From NCBI GenBank assembly GCA_902529115.1, contig CABZVB010000009.1:1-64000 (forward strand): a stretch of DNA of 64,000 nucleotides, given 5' to 3'. Origin of the DNA: an uncultured Balneola sp. GTDB taxonomy: Bacteria > Bacteroidota > Rhodothermia > Balneolales > Balneolaceae. The first letter of the stretch is position 1; each line of letters begins with the position of its first letter. A program made the translations under genes and the position numbers. Below, piece by piece: positions 40,794 to 50,922 of the stretch. The notes under the pieces were generated by a model. That model was not told where the DNA came from and searched no databases. It saw only the letters and a program-made list of their open reading frames with translations.

Positions 40794-41870
40794 ATGATTA
40801 TACCATCAGCACCCGATTTTTTAGAATCTCTGTTGACAACACCAAGTCCAACTGGCTATGAAACGGCTGGTGTGAGAGTTTGGAAAGAATATGTTGAGCA
40901 TTTCGCTGATGAGGTAATTACCGATTCATACGGTTCTTGTGCGGCCAAAGTTTTAACGCAGAAAGACGCACCAACGATTTTAATTGAGGCGCACTGTGAT
41001 GAGATTGGAATGGTTGTTCAGCATATTACTGAGAAAGGCTTTGTGTATGTAAATAAATTAGGTGGGAGTGATTCGACTATTGCTAGGGCTAAAAAAGTGA
41101 TTATTCATAATCGTAAGGCAAAAGTTGTTGGAGTCACAGGGAATATCGCAATTCACCTACAGAATCAAAAAAATGGGGGTGGTAAAGAGCCTTCTTGGAA
41201 AGATATCTATATAGATATAGGCGTTACATCCAGAGAAGAAGCCCTTGAATTGGTTCAAGTAGGCGATCCTATCACTTATGAAGACAACTTTGAGTTTTTA
41301 AATGATCATGTACTCACCGCTAGAGCCTTGGACAATAGAATTGGAGGATATATTATTGCTCAGGTTTTGCGTATGCTTAAAAATACATCAGAAGATTTGC
41401 AGTTAAATGTAGTAGCGGTTAATTCTGTTCAAGAGGAAGTAGGGGGCTTTGGTGCGCGCATGATGAGTTATCGATTAGATCCAGATTTAGCTCTAGTTAC
41501 CGATGTCACACATGCCACAGATTCTCCTGGGATTGATCATAAAGAGCATGGCACGGTTAGGTTATCTCACGGACCAAGTATTCAACACGGTGGGGCAAAT
41601 CATCCGAGTGTGGTGCAGTATCTCGAAGAAGTTGCGCTAAAGCATAATATTCAAATTCAACATGAGGCAACTAGCGTTAGAACCGGAACCGATACCGACA
41701 GTATTTTCTACCAAAAAACAGGAATACCGTCCGCATTAATTTCACTTCCTTTGCGTTATATGCATTCTCCGGTTGAAATTTGTTCCATGCAAGATGTGGA
41801 GGCATTAATTCAATTGATGTATGAATCGATTGCTGGGTTAAAGGCAGACCAGAGCTTTAGTGTCCACTAA
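40794..41870 (+). CDS. M42-family glutamyl/aminopeptidase
   Basis: This 358-residue dinuclear-metal peptidase has PSPTGYE at the N-terminus. The metal and catalytic residues are in IEAHCDEIGMVVQ (His/Asp), ARALDNRIGGYI (Asp), VQEEVGGFGAR (Glu-Glu), VTDVTHATD (Asp) and YMHSPVEIC (His). These intracellular enzymes trim N-terminal residues from small peptides and form dodecameric tetrahedral shells in the family. The 3' end overlaps the convergent tsaC gene by 14 bp. Confidence 0.92.
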   Translation: MIIPSAPDFLESLLTTPSPTGYETAGVRVWKEYVEHFADEVITDSYGSCAAKVLTQKDAPTILIEAHCDEIGMVVQHITEKGFVYVNKLGGSDSTIARAKKVIIHNRKAKVVGVTGNIAIHLQNQKNGGGKEPSWKDIYIDIGVTSREEALELVQVGDPITYEDNFEFLNDHVLTARALDNRIGGYIIAQVLRMLKNTSEDLQLNVVAVNSVQEEVGGFGARMMSYRLDPDLALVTDVTHATDSPGIDHKEHGTVRLSHGPSIQHGGANHPSVVQYLEEVALKHNIQIQHEATSVRTGTDTDSIFYQKTGIPSALISLPLRYMHSPVEICSMQDVEALIQLMYESIAGLKADQSFSVH

Positions 41871-42906
41871 TCGCTTTCTCTATTCTGTTGATAATAGCAT
41901 CTTTTAAACTTGATGTAGCAGTATGTCTACGAATATCTTGAATGAAAATGCGGGTATAATTTTCTTTGTCGGCCATTCTAAAAGTATCATATAGAAGTTG
42001 CCCAAAGCGTTTCCAGCTACCCTCACAACATAGTAAGGAGTGCCCATCATTAATAACTTTATCCGCGAAAGACTGAGTATATGGGGGAGTCTTATCAAGA
42101 AGAAAAATAAGACCTGGGGATCTTAAAGTTTCGAGTTGATCAACATCGGAGAGCCACTCTAACATAGCTTTAGGAGCATAATGGCGGTATTTAAGCCCAG
42201 GACTTGGTGAGCCATTTGATGTTCTTAAAGTGTCCTTTATAGAGTGGCTAGGTGTGTAATACTCAACCGAACCAAACTCAGATAGCTCCTCTGCGCTAAT
42301 AGCCCCAGGTCGGTAAATAAGTATCTCACTTTGAAATTTTCGAGAAGCATAAGATGATTGTTGCCCACTGGTAGTAGGATAGTTTGGCCGGCATGTTAGT
42401 ACGGTTGATTCTAGGCCTATAGTACAGTCTCCTCCATCTAGTACTGGAAAATTTTCACCAAAATCATTTAAAACATGTTCTGCTTTTGATGGGCTAGGTC
42501 CTCCAGATAAGTTGGCACTTGGAGCAACTAGTGGTCCAGATTTTTGCAATAAATTCAAACATTGGCTGTGATTTGGAATTCTCACTGCAACAGTATTTAA
42601 GCCAGCTGTTATGGCGTCAAGTACATTTTTTTTCCTTGGAAGAATTAAGGTAAGGGGGCCAGGCCAAAATTTTTTTATAATACGCAATTCTATTTCTTTC
42701 AATGGTTTAGCGAATTCATCTAACTGATTGATACAACCAATGTGAACAATAAGAGGGTTATCGTAAGGACGTTGTTTCAGAGTAAATATTTGTTGTATAG
42801 CCAATAGTTTAGACGCATCAGCTGCTAGTCCATATACCGTTTCCGTAGGGATTGCAACGACCTCGCCTTGTTTTAGACGTCGTACAGCTTCATTAGTACT
42901 CAACAT
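41857..42906 (-). CDS. tsaC: L-threonylcarbamoyladenylate synthase (Sua5/TsaC)
   Basis: This 349-residue enzyme makes threonylcarbamoyl-AMP for the t6A37 modification of tRNAs. The YrdC domain (about residues 5-200) has IPTETVYGLAADAS, KQRPYDNPLIVHI and LVAPSANLSGGPSPSKAEHV. A C-terminal Sua5 domain (about 220-345) follows, so this is the long Sua5-type form rather than the short TsaC. It starts 2 bp after the mfd stop in the transcribed direction. Confidence 0.93.
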   Translation of the reverse strand: MLSTNEAVRRLKQGEVVAIPTETVYGLAADASKLLAIQQIFTLKQRPYDNPLIVHIGCINQLDEFAKPLKEIELRIIKKFWPGPLTLILPRKKNVLDAITAGLNTVAVRIPNHSQCLNLLQKSGPLVAPSANLSGGPSPSKAEHVLNDFGENFPVLDGGDCTIGLESTVLTCRPNYPTTSGQQSSYASRKFQSEILIYRPGAISAEELSEFGSVEYYTPSHSIKDTLRTSNGSPSPGLKYRHYAPKAMLEWLSDVDQLETLRSPGLIFLLDKTPPYTQSFADKVINDGHSLLCCEGSWKRFGQLLYDTFRMADKENYTRIFIQDIRRHTATSSLKDAIINRIEKAISGH

Positions 42907-42908
42907 AG

Positions 42909-45900
42909 CTACTGACTCTCATATATTTTTTTTAGCAAATCGATAGCGTTTGATAAATTATTCACTTTTTCAAATAAAAAGCGTATCGCATCTTCTTTTT
43001 GTATTATAGAATGGGAATCTCCGGTCACCTTTTTAATATGATTGAGTAAATTGGTAAACAAAGGAGCTTCATAATAGGGGCGCCCAAGTGCGCTTTCAAC
43101 TTTAGGACACATACACCACATTTTACCTACTCGTAAAGTAATTTTAACAAAATATAAGTTGGAAGCATAATATTGAAGTACTTTGCATTGCCAGAGCCGA
43201 GTAGCATCGCTAGGAAAGGGTCCAAATCGATCCTCAACTTCAGATCTCCAATCTTTAATTTCCTCAATAGTATTTGCTTTGGCTATCTTTCGGTAGAGAT
43301 TTAGTCGTTCCACATTATCAGTGACATAATGTTGGGGTAAAAATGCCGATTCATCCATTTCTATTTGTGTTTCGGGTATGGCTAATCTCTTTTCTCCTCC
43401 TTCAAATAGATGATTAAACTCTTGTTCCTTAACTTCCTGTACAGCTTCATCCAAAATTTTGGTATACAATTCGAAACCGATATCATTTATAAAACCACTT
43501 TGCTCTCCACCTAATATATCTCCTGCACCTCGAATATCAAGGTCACGCATTGCAATATTGAAACCTGAACCCAAATCCGAAAACTCCTCAAGGGCAATAA
43601 GTCTTTTGCGTGCTTCAGGGGTCAATTGGTCGATGGGACGGGTAATTAAGTAGCAAAAAGCCTTACGATTAGATCGGCCAACTCGCCCTCTAAGCTGGTG
43701 TAATTCCGCTAAGCCAAACCGGTCAGCATCGTTGATAATTATGGTATTAGCATTGCTGATATCTATTCCGTTTTCTACAATGTTAGTTGATATAAGTACA
43801 TCGAATCGATTATTGTAAAAATCTTGAATGATTTTCTCTAATTTCGCTGCTTTCATTTGTCCATGAGCATATCTGACTCTAATTTCTGGGACTAATGAAT
43901 GAATCATATGAGTCATTTCCTCAATGTTACCCACCCGATTATGAATAAAAAAAGCTTGACCTCCACGGGAAATTTCTTGCACTAGAGCGTTTCTAATTAG
44001 TGTCTCATCAAAGGAGTGAATTTCAGTCTGAACCGGACGCCTGTTGGGAGGAGGGGTTGTTATAATACTCAAATCGCGTGCGCCCATAAGAGAGAATTGT
44101 AATGTTCTTGGGATTGGTGTTGCTGTGAGAGTAAGTACATCAACGGTTGCTCTTAACGCTTTTAATTTTTCCTTAGCGGATACTCCAAACCGTTGTTCTT
44201 CGTCAATGATTATTAGACCTAAATCTTTAAATGAAATATCTTTAGATAGTATTCTATGGGTCCCGATAAGAATATCTACATCACCTGTACTCACTCCCTT
44301 GAGTATTTCTTTTTGTTCTTTAGCACTCTTAAACCTTGATAATGCGTCTACTTTAACTGGGAAGTCATTCATCCTTTTACTAAATGTTTTGAGATGCTGG
44401 TCAGCTAAGAGGGTGGTAGGGACTAGTACAGCAACTTGTTTATTATCCATAACGGCCTTAAAAGCAGAGCGTATAGCCACTTCTGTTTTACCAAAACCAA
44501 CATCACCACAGACCAAGCGGTCCATGGGTTGCTCATTCATCATATCCTCTTTAACTGCTTTTATGGCCGAATCTTGGTCTAAGGTCTCCTCAAATTCAAA
44601 ACGTGCTTCCATTTCAACCTGCCATGCATTATCAGCTGAATAGGCAAACGCTTTTTGCATTTTCCTCTTGGCATATAAATCAATAAGTTCACGTGCAATA
44701 TCTTTAACTTTTTTTCGAGTTTTGGCTTTTTTTCGTGCCCATTCACCAGAACCCAATTTGGTGACCCTAGGGGCCATTCCTTCTTTTGCTGAATATTTTT
44801 GCAACTTATGTAAGCTACTTAGATTGACATAAAGAGTTGAATCTTCCTGATATTGCATCACGACTACTTCTTGAAGTACTCCTTTTACCTCAATTTTTTT
44901 AAAGCCTGAAAATTTTCCAATTCCATAGTCTACATGTACGACATAATCACCAAGGTTTAGGTCATAGATTTCTTTGAATGATATGCCCCCAGAATACCTT
45001 CTTCTTTTAATTTTGGGGCGATGATACCGGTTAAATATCTGATGATCAGTATATACGGCTAGTTTTAGATGTTCTAAAATGAAACCTTTATTCAATGATT
45101 GGACAAGCAAGCTATATTTATGGCTTGGAGATACTGCAGGTAGTAATTCTTCGAATCGCTCTATTTGTCCTTGATTGTCACAACAAATATGGGTCGTAAA
45201 TCCTTGTTTACTTTGTCGTTCAATATCTTCTATGACCTGCTTTATTACCCCGTTAAAATCGGGTTGAGGACGAGCATCAAATGTGATAATCTGATCAATT
45301 TCGGCGGTTGCACTGAATCCAATATAACTCAGGCTGCCTGCTTTTTCATCTATAATACTCTTAAATGAAGTAGCATCTAGAAATAATTTTTCCGGAGGCA
45401 GTTCTTGGCTTTTTGGGTCATAACGTTCAACAGCGTCATCATAAAGCTTTGTAAGACAACTTAAAATTAACGACTCATCTTTTACAACAAAGTGTACTTT
45501 CTCGCCTAAGAAGTGTAAAAAGTTATACAGACTTTTCTGCTGAATATTGGAAATGTCGGGTACAATAGAAACTCGATCTAGAAAGGCTACCGAACGTTGT
45601 GAATCAACATCGAATTCACGAATACTTTCGATCTCATTACCAAAAAACTCAATGCGAATTGGATATTCTCCTGAATAAGGATAAATATCCAAGATACCAC
45701 CACGAATAGCCATTTCACCAGGTTCGTCTACAAAACGTACATTTTGATATCCATGGAGGGTTAAATGTTCCTGAATTTGTTCAAATTCGTATTCTCGTGA
45801 CTTTTCGAGTTCAAGTTTAGCTGATTGAAAGGTTTCAGGATCCTGTACAAAATCAAATAGTCCTTCTGCAGAGCACAATATTATATAGTCATTTCGTTCT

Positions 45901-46268
45901 ATAATGTGTTGCAAGACTTCGGTTCTTTGAACCATTGAACTGGCATCTACTATAGCGCCTGTATCGTAGGGCCTACGTTGAAGTGATGGAAAGCTCAGTA
46001 CTTTTTCTATGCCTAGTTCAAGTAAGTCACTCTCAGTGACTCGCATTTCCTCATCGTTTTCACAGACATAGATAATGGGCTTTTTAAGGTGAATACCTGC
46101 AATTAAAAAAGATAGTAACGAGCCTATTACTTGCTTTAACTCAACTCTTAGTGGTCTTACTTTGCCAAAGTGTTCGGACTCGGCTTTTTTGATGAATTTG
46201 TAGTATTGTTGAAATGAGGGATCTTGGATAATATCTTTTACAAGATTTCTTTTAGCATGATTACTCAT
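42909..46268 (-). CDS. mfd: transcription-repair coupling factor Mfd
   Basis: This 1119-residue ATP-dependent translocase removes stalled RNA polymerase and recruits UvrA. It has a UvrB-like N-terminal region, the RNA polymerase-interaction domain (YVVHVDYGIGKFSGFKKI, about residues 465-540), helicase motifs (Walker A CGDVGFGKTEVA, IIDEEQRFGV, TATPIPRTLQFSL, GRVGRSNRKAFC) and the C-terminal regulatory D7 domain. The sizable antisense open frame at 44044-44643 inside it is a coincidental shadow. Confidence 0.97.
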   Translation of the reverse strand: MSNHAKRNLVKDIIQDPSFQQYYKFIKKAESEHFGKVRPLRVELKQVIGSLLSFLIAGIHLKKPIIYVCENDEEMRVTESDLLELGIEKVLSFPSLQRRPYDTGAIVDASSMVQRTEVLQHIIERNDYIILCSAEGLFDFVQDPETFQSAKLELEKSREYEFEQIQEHLTLHGYQNVRFVDEPGEMAIRGGILDIYPYSGEYPIRIEFFGNEIESIREFDVDSQRSVAFLDRVSIVPDISNIQQKSLYNFLHFLGEKVHFVVKDESLILSCLTKLYDDAVERYDPKSQELPPEKLFLDATSFKSIIDEKAGSLSYIGFSATAEIDQIITFDARPQPDFNGVIKQVIEDIERQSKQGFTTHICCDNQGQIERFEELLPAVSPSHKYSLLVQSLNKGFILEHLKLAVYTDHQIFNRYHRPKIKRRRYSGGISFKEIYDLNLGDYVVHVDYGIGKFSGFKKIEVKGVLQEVVVMQYQEDSTLYVNLSSLHKLQKYSAKEGMAPRVTKLGSGEWARKKAKTRKKVKDIARELIDLYAKRKMQKAFAYSADNAWQVEMEARFEFEETLDQDSAIKAVKEDMMNEQPMDRLVCGDVGFGKTEVAIRSAFKAVMDNKQVAVLVPTTLLADQHLKTFSKRMNDFPVKVDALSRFKSAKEQKEILKGVSTGDVDILIGTHRILSKDISFKDLGLIIIDEEQRFGVSAKEKLKALRATVDVLTLTATPIPRTLQFSLMGARDLSIITTPPPNRRPVQTEIHSFDETLIRNALVQEISRGGQAFFIHNRVGNIEEMTHMIHSLVPEIRVRYAHGQMKAAKLEKIIQDFYNNRFDVLISTNIVENGIDISNANTIIINDADRFGLAELHQLRGRVGRSNRKAFCYLITRPIDQLTPEARKRLIALEEFSDLGSGFNIAMRDLDIRGAGDILGGEQSGFINDIGFELYTKILDEAVQEVKEQEFNHLFEGGEKRLAIPETQIEMDESAFLPQHYVTDNVERLNLYRKIAKANTIEEIKDWRSEVEDRFGPFPSDATRLWQCKVLQYYASNLYFVKITLRVGKMWCMCPKVESALGRPYYEAPLFTNLLNHIKKVTGDSHSIIQKEDAIRFLFEKVNNLSNAIDLLKKIYESQ

Positions 46269-46270
46269 TA

Positions 46271-47269
46271 CTAGACCTCAACTATTGAACGCATAACAAA
46301 TTGCTTGAGAAGAAAGTAGCTAGTCAAAAATAGTAGACTCAATGCTAAATGTATAGGATAGAGATCGGTGAAATCAGTGTAGATAATTTCTTCTACCTTA
46401 GTTCGTTCAAGGGTATCTATCTCTTGGTAAATTCTTAGTAGTTCTTGGGAATCAGTTGCTCTATAATACTTTCCACCGGTTGACTCAGCCACACTCTCTA
46501 ACATTTTCTCATCAATATCTACCTGGATATTCCGATATCTACGTCCGAAAATTGGGTCATCCACAGGATATGGAGCAGTTCCTCGGGTTCCAGCTCCAAT
46601 GGTGTAGATTTTAATATCATAGGCCAAAGCTAAATCCGCGGCGGTTACGGGGTCAATTTCACCGGCGTTGTTCTGTCCATCTGTTAATAAAATAATGACC
46701 TTACTTTTTGCCTCACTATTCTTTAGTCTATTAACAGAGGTAGCAATACCCATTCCAATGGCCGTTCCGTCCTGTATCACGCCCATTTCGACTTCATCAA
46801 TTAGTTCCTTTAAGAGTCGGTAATCTAGTGTTGGTGGGCACACTGTGAAACTTTGCATAGCAAATGATACCAAACCAATACGGTCTGAGATACGTTGATC
46901 TATGAACTCTTTTGCTACCTCTCTCGCGGCTTCGAATCGATTAGGTTTTAAATCTTCGGCTTTCATGGAGGATGAGATATCCAATGCCAAAACGATATCA
47001 ATACCCTCGGCATTACGTTCAATCGTGGTCAATTTTTCTTGTGGTCGGGCTAGAGCATAAATTAAACTGGCAAGGCCTAACATAAAAAACAATTGAGCTA
47101 ACCAATGTAGGTGTTGCTTTCGGTTACCAGGTAAGTTTTTTAACGATTGGGTATCTGAAAATAATAGTGCAGGTCGTTTGTTAAGAAAGAAGCGATATAA
47201 ATATACGCCGATAACGAAAGGTATAATCAGGTACGCCCAAAGCCATATTGGATTCGCAAATTCTATCAT
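46271..47269 (-). CDS. batA: BatA-like VWA-domain membrane protein
   Basis: This 332-residue protein has two N-terminal membrane segments (about residues 10-28 and 57-77), then a von Willebrand A domain with an intact MIDAS motif DISSSM (with the Thr and Asp in LLTDGQNNAG), and a C-terminal membrane segment (about 305-325). This is the BatA pattern from Bacteroidota aerotolerance operons. It probably assembles an inner-membrane/periplasmic complex with the BatD-like protein encoded just upstream, with which it overlaps by ATGA. Confidence 0.88.
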   Translation of the reverse strand: MIEFANPIWLWAYLIIPFVIGVYLYRFFLNKRPALLFSDTQSLKNLPGNRKQHLHWLAQLFFMLGLASLIYALARPQEKLTTIERNAEGIDIVLALDISSSMKAEDLKPNRFEAAREVAKEFIDQRISDRIGLVSFAMQSFTVCPPTLDYRLLKELIDEVEMGVIQDGTAIGMGIATSVNRLKNSEAKSKVIILLTDGQNNAGEIDPVTAADLALAYDIKIYTIGAGTRGTAPYPVDDPIFGRRYRNIQVDIDEKMLESVAESTGGKYYRATDSQELLRIYQEIDTLERTKVEEIIYTDFTDLYPIHLALSLLFLTSYFLLKQFVMRSIVEV

Positions 47270-48345
47270 TGCAAAGGGACTCCAGGTTCAGAATTTTGTG
47301 GATAACCATGAAGCTGTTGAAATTCTTCTTTATGAGCTTGAAGGCGTCTTTTATGCTGGTCAACGAGTAGGTCTAAGCAAGCAAAAGACTCATCTAAAAT
47401 GAGCCGTATTTGCTCTTCATTAGGCTTAAACTTAGCAAATTTAACCCGGTCTGCATTCATCAATAAAGTCCCAATTTTCGTAATAAGAGCGGTTGATTCC
47501 GCTATTTGGTTGAGGTATTCGAGTAGCTCTCGAGAGGTAGATTCTAATGCTGGAAATTCATAAAGTGTTTGATAATAATCCCGGAAAGCGTCACTGATAC
47601 GTGAATAATAGACTTTAATAGTTGGATCGGTTTTAGGGAAATCATCCTCAAGAATAGTTTCTAGTTCACTTTTTAAAATTCTTAAAGGAGACTCATAAAT
47701 TGGTAGTTCTGAGGACTGTACAGGCTCAGTTATATTTTTTTGAGAACGATGATACCACCATAAAAAAGTTAATATTGTAAAAAGAATCCCAATAATAAAA
47801 GCAAACAACCAAGGGTTAGAAAAGGAATAATTTGGTTTAATCGGATTTAATTCAAGTGAATCACCCCGTGCTATAATTAGTTCTATCTTTGAGCTGAATG
47901 GTAAACGAATGGGTGGGGCTGTTATCGAAAAGGTGTCTTCCTTTGCCATATATATTATTTGCAAACCATTTAATAGCAGATCCTTGTTCCCAAAGTATTG
48001 AAAGGTGTATACAACACTATCTTCATAAGCTGTTGACCCATAACTGGCATTTGTAAGAAAAAGATTAGGAGGGAAAGAGCTAGAATCTGGGAAGTTAATT
48101 TCATAATCTGTACGTGAAGGGCTAGAAATGATAATTTTGAATGGAGTCGAAATGCCAACAGAGTCGGCTTTTGAATAAATTCGTGGTCCATTCTTTAATT
48201 TGAGTTCAAACGGGCCTTTGTCATTTGTGCGAGTTTGAATTTGCGCATCAAAAGTAATGGTGTTGATATAAGTCCATAAAATGCTTAAGCACATAACGAA
48301 AGTATTACATCTAAAAAGGGGGTATGAGTTCTTTTTAGGGTACAT
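47266..48345 (-). CDS. BatD-like periplasmic/membrane protein
   Basis: This 359-residue protein has a signal-like N-terminus (about residues 12-33), a periplasmic beta-rich domain (about 40-170), one membrane segment (about 180-200) and a cytoplasmic helical tail with AFRDYYQTLYEFPALEST and LLMNADRVKFAKF. This layout matches proteins between DUF58 and BatA in Bat operons. There is no VWA MIDAS here. Its stop overlaps the batA start (ATGA). I cannot name the family with certainty. Confidence 0.65.
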   Translation of the reverse strand: MYPKKNSYPLFRCNTFVMCLSILWTYINTITFDAQIQTRTNDKGPFELKLKNGPRIYSKADSVGISTPFKIIISSPSRTDYEINFPDSSSFPPNLFLTNASYGSTAYEDSVVYTFQYFGNKDLLLNGLQIIYMAKEDTFSITAPPIRLPFSSKIELIIARGDSLELNPIKPNYSFSNPWLFAFIIGILFTILTFLWWYHRSQKNITEPVQSSELPIYESPLRILKSELETILEDDFPKTDPTIKVYYSRISDAFRDYYQTLYEFPALESTSRELLEYLNQIAESTALITKIGTLLMNADRVKFAKFKPNEEQIRLILDESFACLDLLVDQHKRRLQAHKEEFQQLHGYPQNSEPGVPLQ

Positions 48346-48672
48346 TTTACATATCGTTATTTAGAATAGTTTTGCTGTAAGGATTATATGAGTTTGTAAC
48401 AATCATGTTTTTTTTCCCTTGCAGTATGATGAATATTTAAAATTGCATACGCTCTTGTGGGATTGCAAAGCAATTTAAACAATCTAAAATAATAACTATC
48501 ACACTTAATTAGGTACTTATTTTGTTTGAAATGGTTGGAATAGTAAGTTACTTTAGATTATCTGAATGATCTATGCAGTACTCATTATGTTTGACAATGT
48601 AAATGAAGTGTTTCTATTTATTCATTATACTGACCGGATCACTCATTTTTTGGTATTGTATTACTCAACTGT
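48346..48672. promoter_or_regulatory. 327-bp divergent intergenic region (BatD-like / M23 peptidase)
   Basis: This gap separates the minus-strand BatD-like gene from the plus-strand M23 gene. It is AT-rich. At 48586-48593 is TATGTTTG, an exact match to the TAnnTTTG -7 consensus known from Bacteroidota, 80 bp upstream of the M23 start; no clear -33 TTG was found at the usual distance. A 59-codon ORF from 48603 runs through the M23 start in another frame and is not supported. Confidence 0.35.
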
Positions 48673-49962
48673 ATGTTCCATCACTATTTAGTGCTTTTGG
48701 CTTTATTTCTTTTTTATGGTCTTGCTGGTTGTTTGTTTCAACCTCAAATGACAGAGGTTGTATCAGATACACTAAGTGAGATTCAAGAAGATTTTCCAAT
48801 CGATGGATTTGGATATTCTTCAAACATTGGTGTGTTAGAACGTGGTCAGGTTCGGGCAAATCAAAGTTTGTATGAGCTGTTAGATGAAATTGGTATTTCA
48901 GAGCAGGTAATATGGCAAGTATCTAATGAATTGAAGCAGAGATTAGGTTTTCGATTTTTAAAACAAAACCAAATATACTATCGATATCGAAAGCACAATA
49001 ACTTAGATGATGTAAAGTACGCACCAGTACTTATCTTAATGGAGTCCAATGTGCGCTACATAAAAATAGATTTGAATGATGATATACTTATTCAGGCATC
49101 TGCTAAACCAATTAAAATTAGAATTCGTCAGGTTGAAGGGACTATTGAATCTTCATTGTATGAGTCCTTGGTATTGCAAGGTCATTCTGCAGGAGTTGCA
49201 ATAGAATTAAATGAAATATTTGCATGGCAGATTGATTTTTTCCGCTTATATCGAGGCGATAATTATCGAGCTATTTACGAAGAATTCATATCGGAAGGAG
49301 AGGTAGTTGGAGTAGGTAAAGTACTAGCCGCTGAGTTTGTTTATCAAAATAGTGTTTATAAAGCATTTTATTATGAGGATGATCAGCAGAAGGGTTACTA
49401 TGATTCTGAAGGAAATGGAATTCAAAAGGCTTTACTTAAAGCACCATTTAGGTATAATCAGCGAATTAGTTCAAGTTTTAATTACAGTCGATTTCATCCT
49501 GTATTAAAACAAAGTATACCTCATACAGGCACAGATTATGCAGCACCACTTGGAACACCTGTGATAGCTGTTGGTGATGGAGAAATAGTTGAATCCAAAT
49601 ACAAAGGTGCAAATGGAAATATAGTGCAAATACAGCATAATGGTACTTATAAAACTGCGTATTTGCATCTAAACGGATTTGGTCCTAATGTAAAAAAAGG
49701 TCTGCAGGTAAAACAAGGCCAAGTGATAGGATATGTGGGGCGAACGGGAAGGGTGACAGGAGTACATTTGCACTATACATTATATAAGAACAATGTACCC
49801 GTTAATTCAGTTGAAGTTGATTTACCCTCTCTAAAATCTTTGACTGAATCTGCCAGTGAGGCGTTTAATCTCGAGGTACAAAAATATACATTTTTATTAG
49901 GTCAAGGCAGAATTTTATCGGCCACTAATAACGACTCATACGACGTTGAAAAAAACTCATAA
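48673..49962 (+). CDS. M23-family peptidoglycan endopeptidase, predicted lipoprotein
   Basis: This 429-residue protein begins with a signal ending in a lipobox, LAGC (Cys about residue 20), so it is probably a lipoprotein. A middle region (about 45-250) resembles the LysM/OapA-like N-domain of Csd3-type peptidases. The C-terminal LytM domain (about 275-390) has the zinc ligands in HTGTDYAAP (His, Asp) and HLHY (His), with VGRTGRVTG between them. It likely cuts peptide crosslinks in the cell wall. It is the only plus-strand gene between the DUF58 and BatD-like genes. Its 3' end overlaps the DUF58 gene by 38 bp. Confidence 0.9.
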   Translation: MFHHYLVLLALFLFYGLAGCLFQPQMTEVVSDTLSEIQEDFPIDGFGYSSNIGVLERGQVRANQSLYELLDEIGISEQVIWQVSNELKQRLGFRFLKQNQIYYRYRKHNNLDDVKYAPVLILMESNVRYIKIDLNDDILIQASAKPIKIRIRQVEGTIESSLYESLVLQGHSAGVAIELNEIFAWQIDFFRLYRGDNYRAIYEEFISEGEVVGVGKVLAAEFVYQNSVYKAFYYEDDQQKGYYDSEGNGIQKALLKAPFRYNQRISSSFNYSRFHPVLKQSIPHTGTDYAAPLGTPVIAVGDGEIVESKYKGANGNIVQIQHNGTYKTAYLHLNGFGPNVKKGLQVKQGQVIGYVGRTGRVTGVHLHYTLYKNNVPVNSVEVDLPSLKSLTESASEAFNLEVQKYTFLLGQGRILSATNNDSYDVEKNS

Positions 49963-50800
49963 GAGGTTGTATATAAGATTTATTAGTGTGTACAACAATA
50001 GTATCCATTTGTAATTTCAACATACGCATATCAAAAGCGTCATATTTTGCTTTAAGCTTTGTTTTGAGATGGGCGCGTAGATTTTTATTAGAACTATCAA
50101 CTACAACATGCTCACCTGTTTCAGCATTACATAAATATAATATGCCTAAATTTGGTAGTTCTTCTTCAAATGGGTGCCGTATACTCAGGTTAACAAGATC
50201 ATGCTTTTGATTAGTTATTTTTAATGATGTTTCATATTCAGAATCTTGGAAATCAGATGCTAATACAACTATGGATCTTCGATTCAGTAAACGATTAACA
50301 TAATTTAATGCAGTGGAAATGCTGGTACCTTTTCCTGTTGCTTTAGTAGTATAAAGCTCTCTTATAATTCTGAGTACATGTTTTTTTCCTTTCTTTGGCG
50401 GAACCACTTTTTCCACCATATCACTGAAGAGTATTAAGCCAACTTTGTCGCCATTTTGTATCGCGCTAAATGCAAGTACTGCACAGATTTCAATAGCTAA
50501 TTCTGATTTAGTGTATGTTTTAGTACCTAAACTACCACTATTAGAAATATCGACACAGAGCATCAGGGTCTGTTCACGTTCTTCTTCGAAAATTTTAATG
50601 TAAGGATCACCCGTTCGGGCTGTAACATTCCAGTCAATTTGCCTAATATCATCGCCATACGAATAAGATCTAACTTCAGAAAAGGCCATGCCCCTACCCT
50701 TGAAAGCCGACAGATATTCACCGCCAAATAGATTGTTGACTAATCCCTTAGATTGTATTTCAAGTTTACGAATTTTTTTTAGGATCTCTTTTGAAATCAT
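49925..50800 (-). CDS. DUF58 (VWA-like) Bat-operon protein
   Basis: This 291-residue soluble protein begins KIRKLEIQSKGLVNNLFGGEYLS and has the DUF58 hallmark DDIRQIDWNVTARTGDPYIK, followed by a VWA-like fold with LCVDISNSGSLG. DUF58 proteins pair with MoxR ATPases and Bat proteins. In Bacteroidota the usual order is moxR, DUF58, BatD-like, BatA. Here a plus-strand M23 gene splits DUF58 from the rest, and no moxR is in the window. It overlaps the M23 gene by 38 bp at the 3' ends. Confidence 0.9.
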   Translation of the reverse strand: MISKEILKKIRKLEIQSKGLVNNLFGGEYLSAFKGRGMAFSEVRSYSYGDDIRQIDWNVTARTGDPYIKIFEEEREQTLMLCVDISNSGSLGTKTYTKSELAIEICAVLAFSAIQNGDKVGLILFSDMVEKVVPPKKGKKHVLRIIRELYTTKATGKGTSISTALNYVNRLLNRRSIVVLASDFQDSEYETSLKITNQKHDLVNLSIRHPFEEELPNLGILYLCNAETGEHVVVDSSNKNLRAHLKTKLKAKYDAFDMRMLKLQMDTIVVHTNKSYIQPLMSFFQRRMSRY

Positions 50801-50922
50801 AGTATTTGCAGTTATCCAATGGTAGAAATTATTATGTTTAAAGCATAGAAAACTAATTCACTCATTTGATTTGATGTTCCAAAAATACACAATATGAAAA
50901 AAATACATCACACTAAAACAAT

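Noticed and set aside
44044-44643. 199-codon open frame antisense to mfd
   Set aside because: It lies fully inside the well-supported mfd gene, has unusual Ser/Leu/Arg-rich composition and no recognisable motif; it is a frame shadow.
48603-48782. 59-codon hydrophobic ORF upstream of and overlapping the M23 gene
   Set aside because: It overlaps the M23 signal peptide and lipobox in another frame; the M23 frame has the clear domain. Possible leader peptide, but no support.
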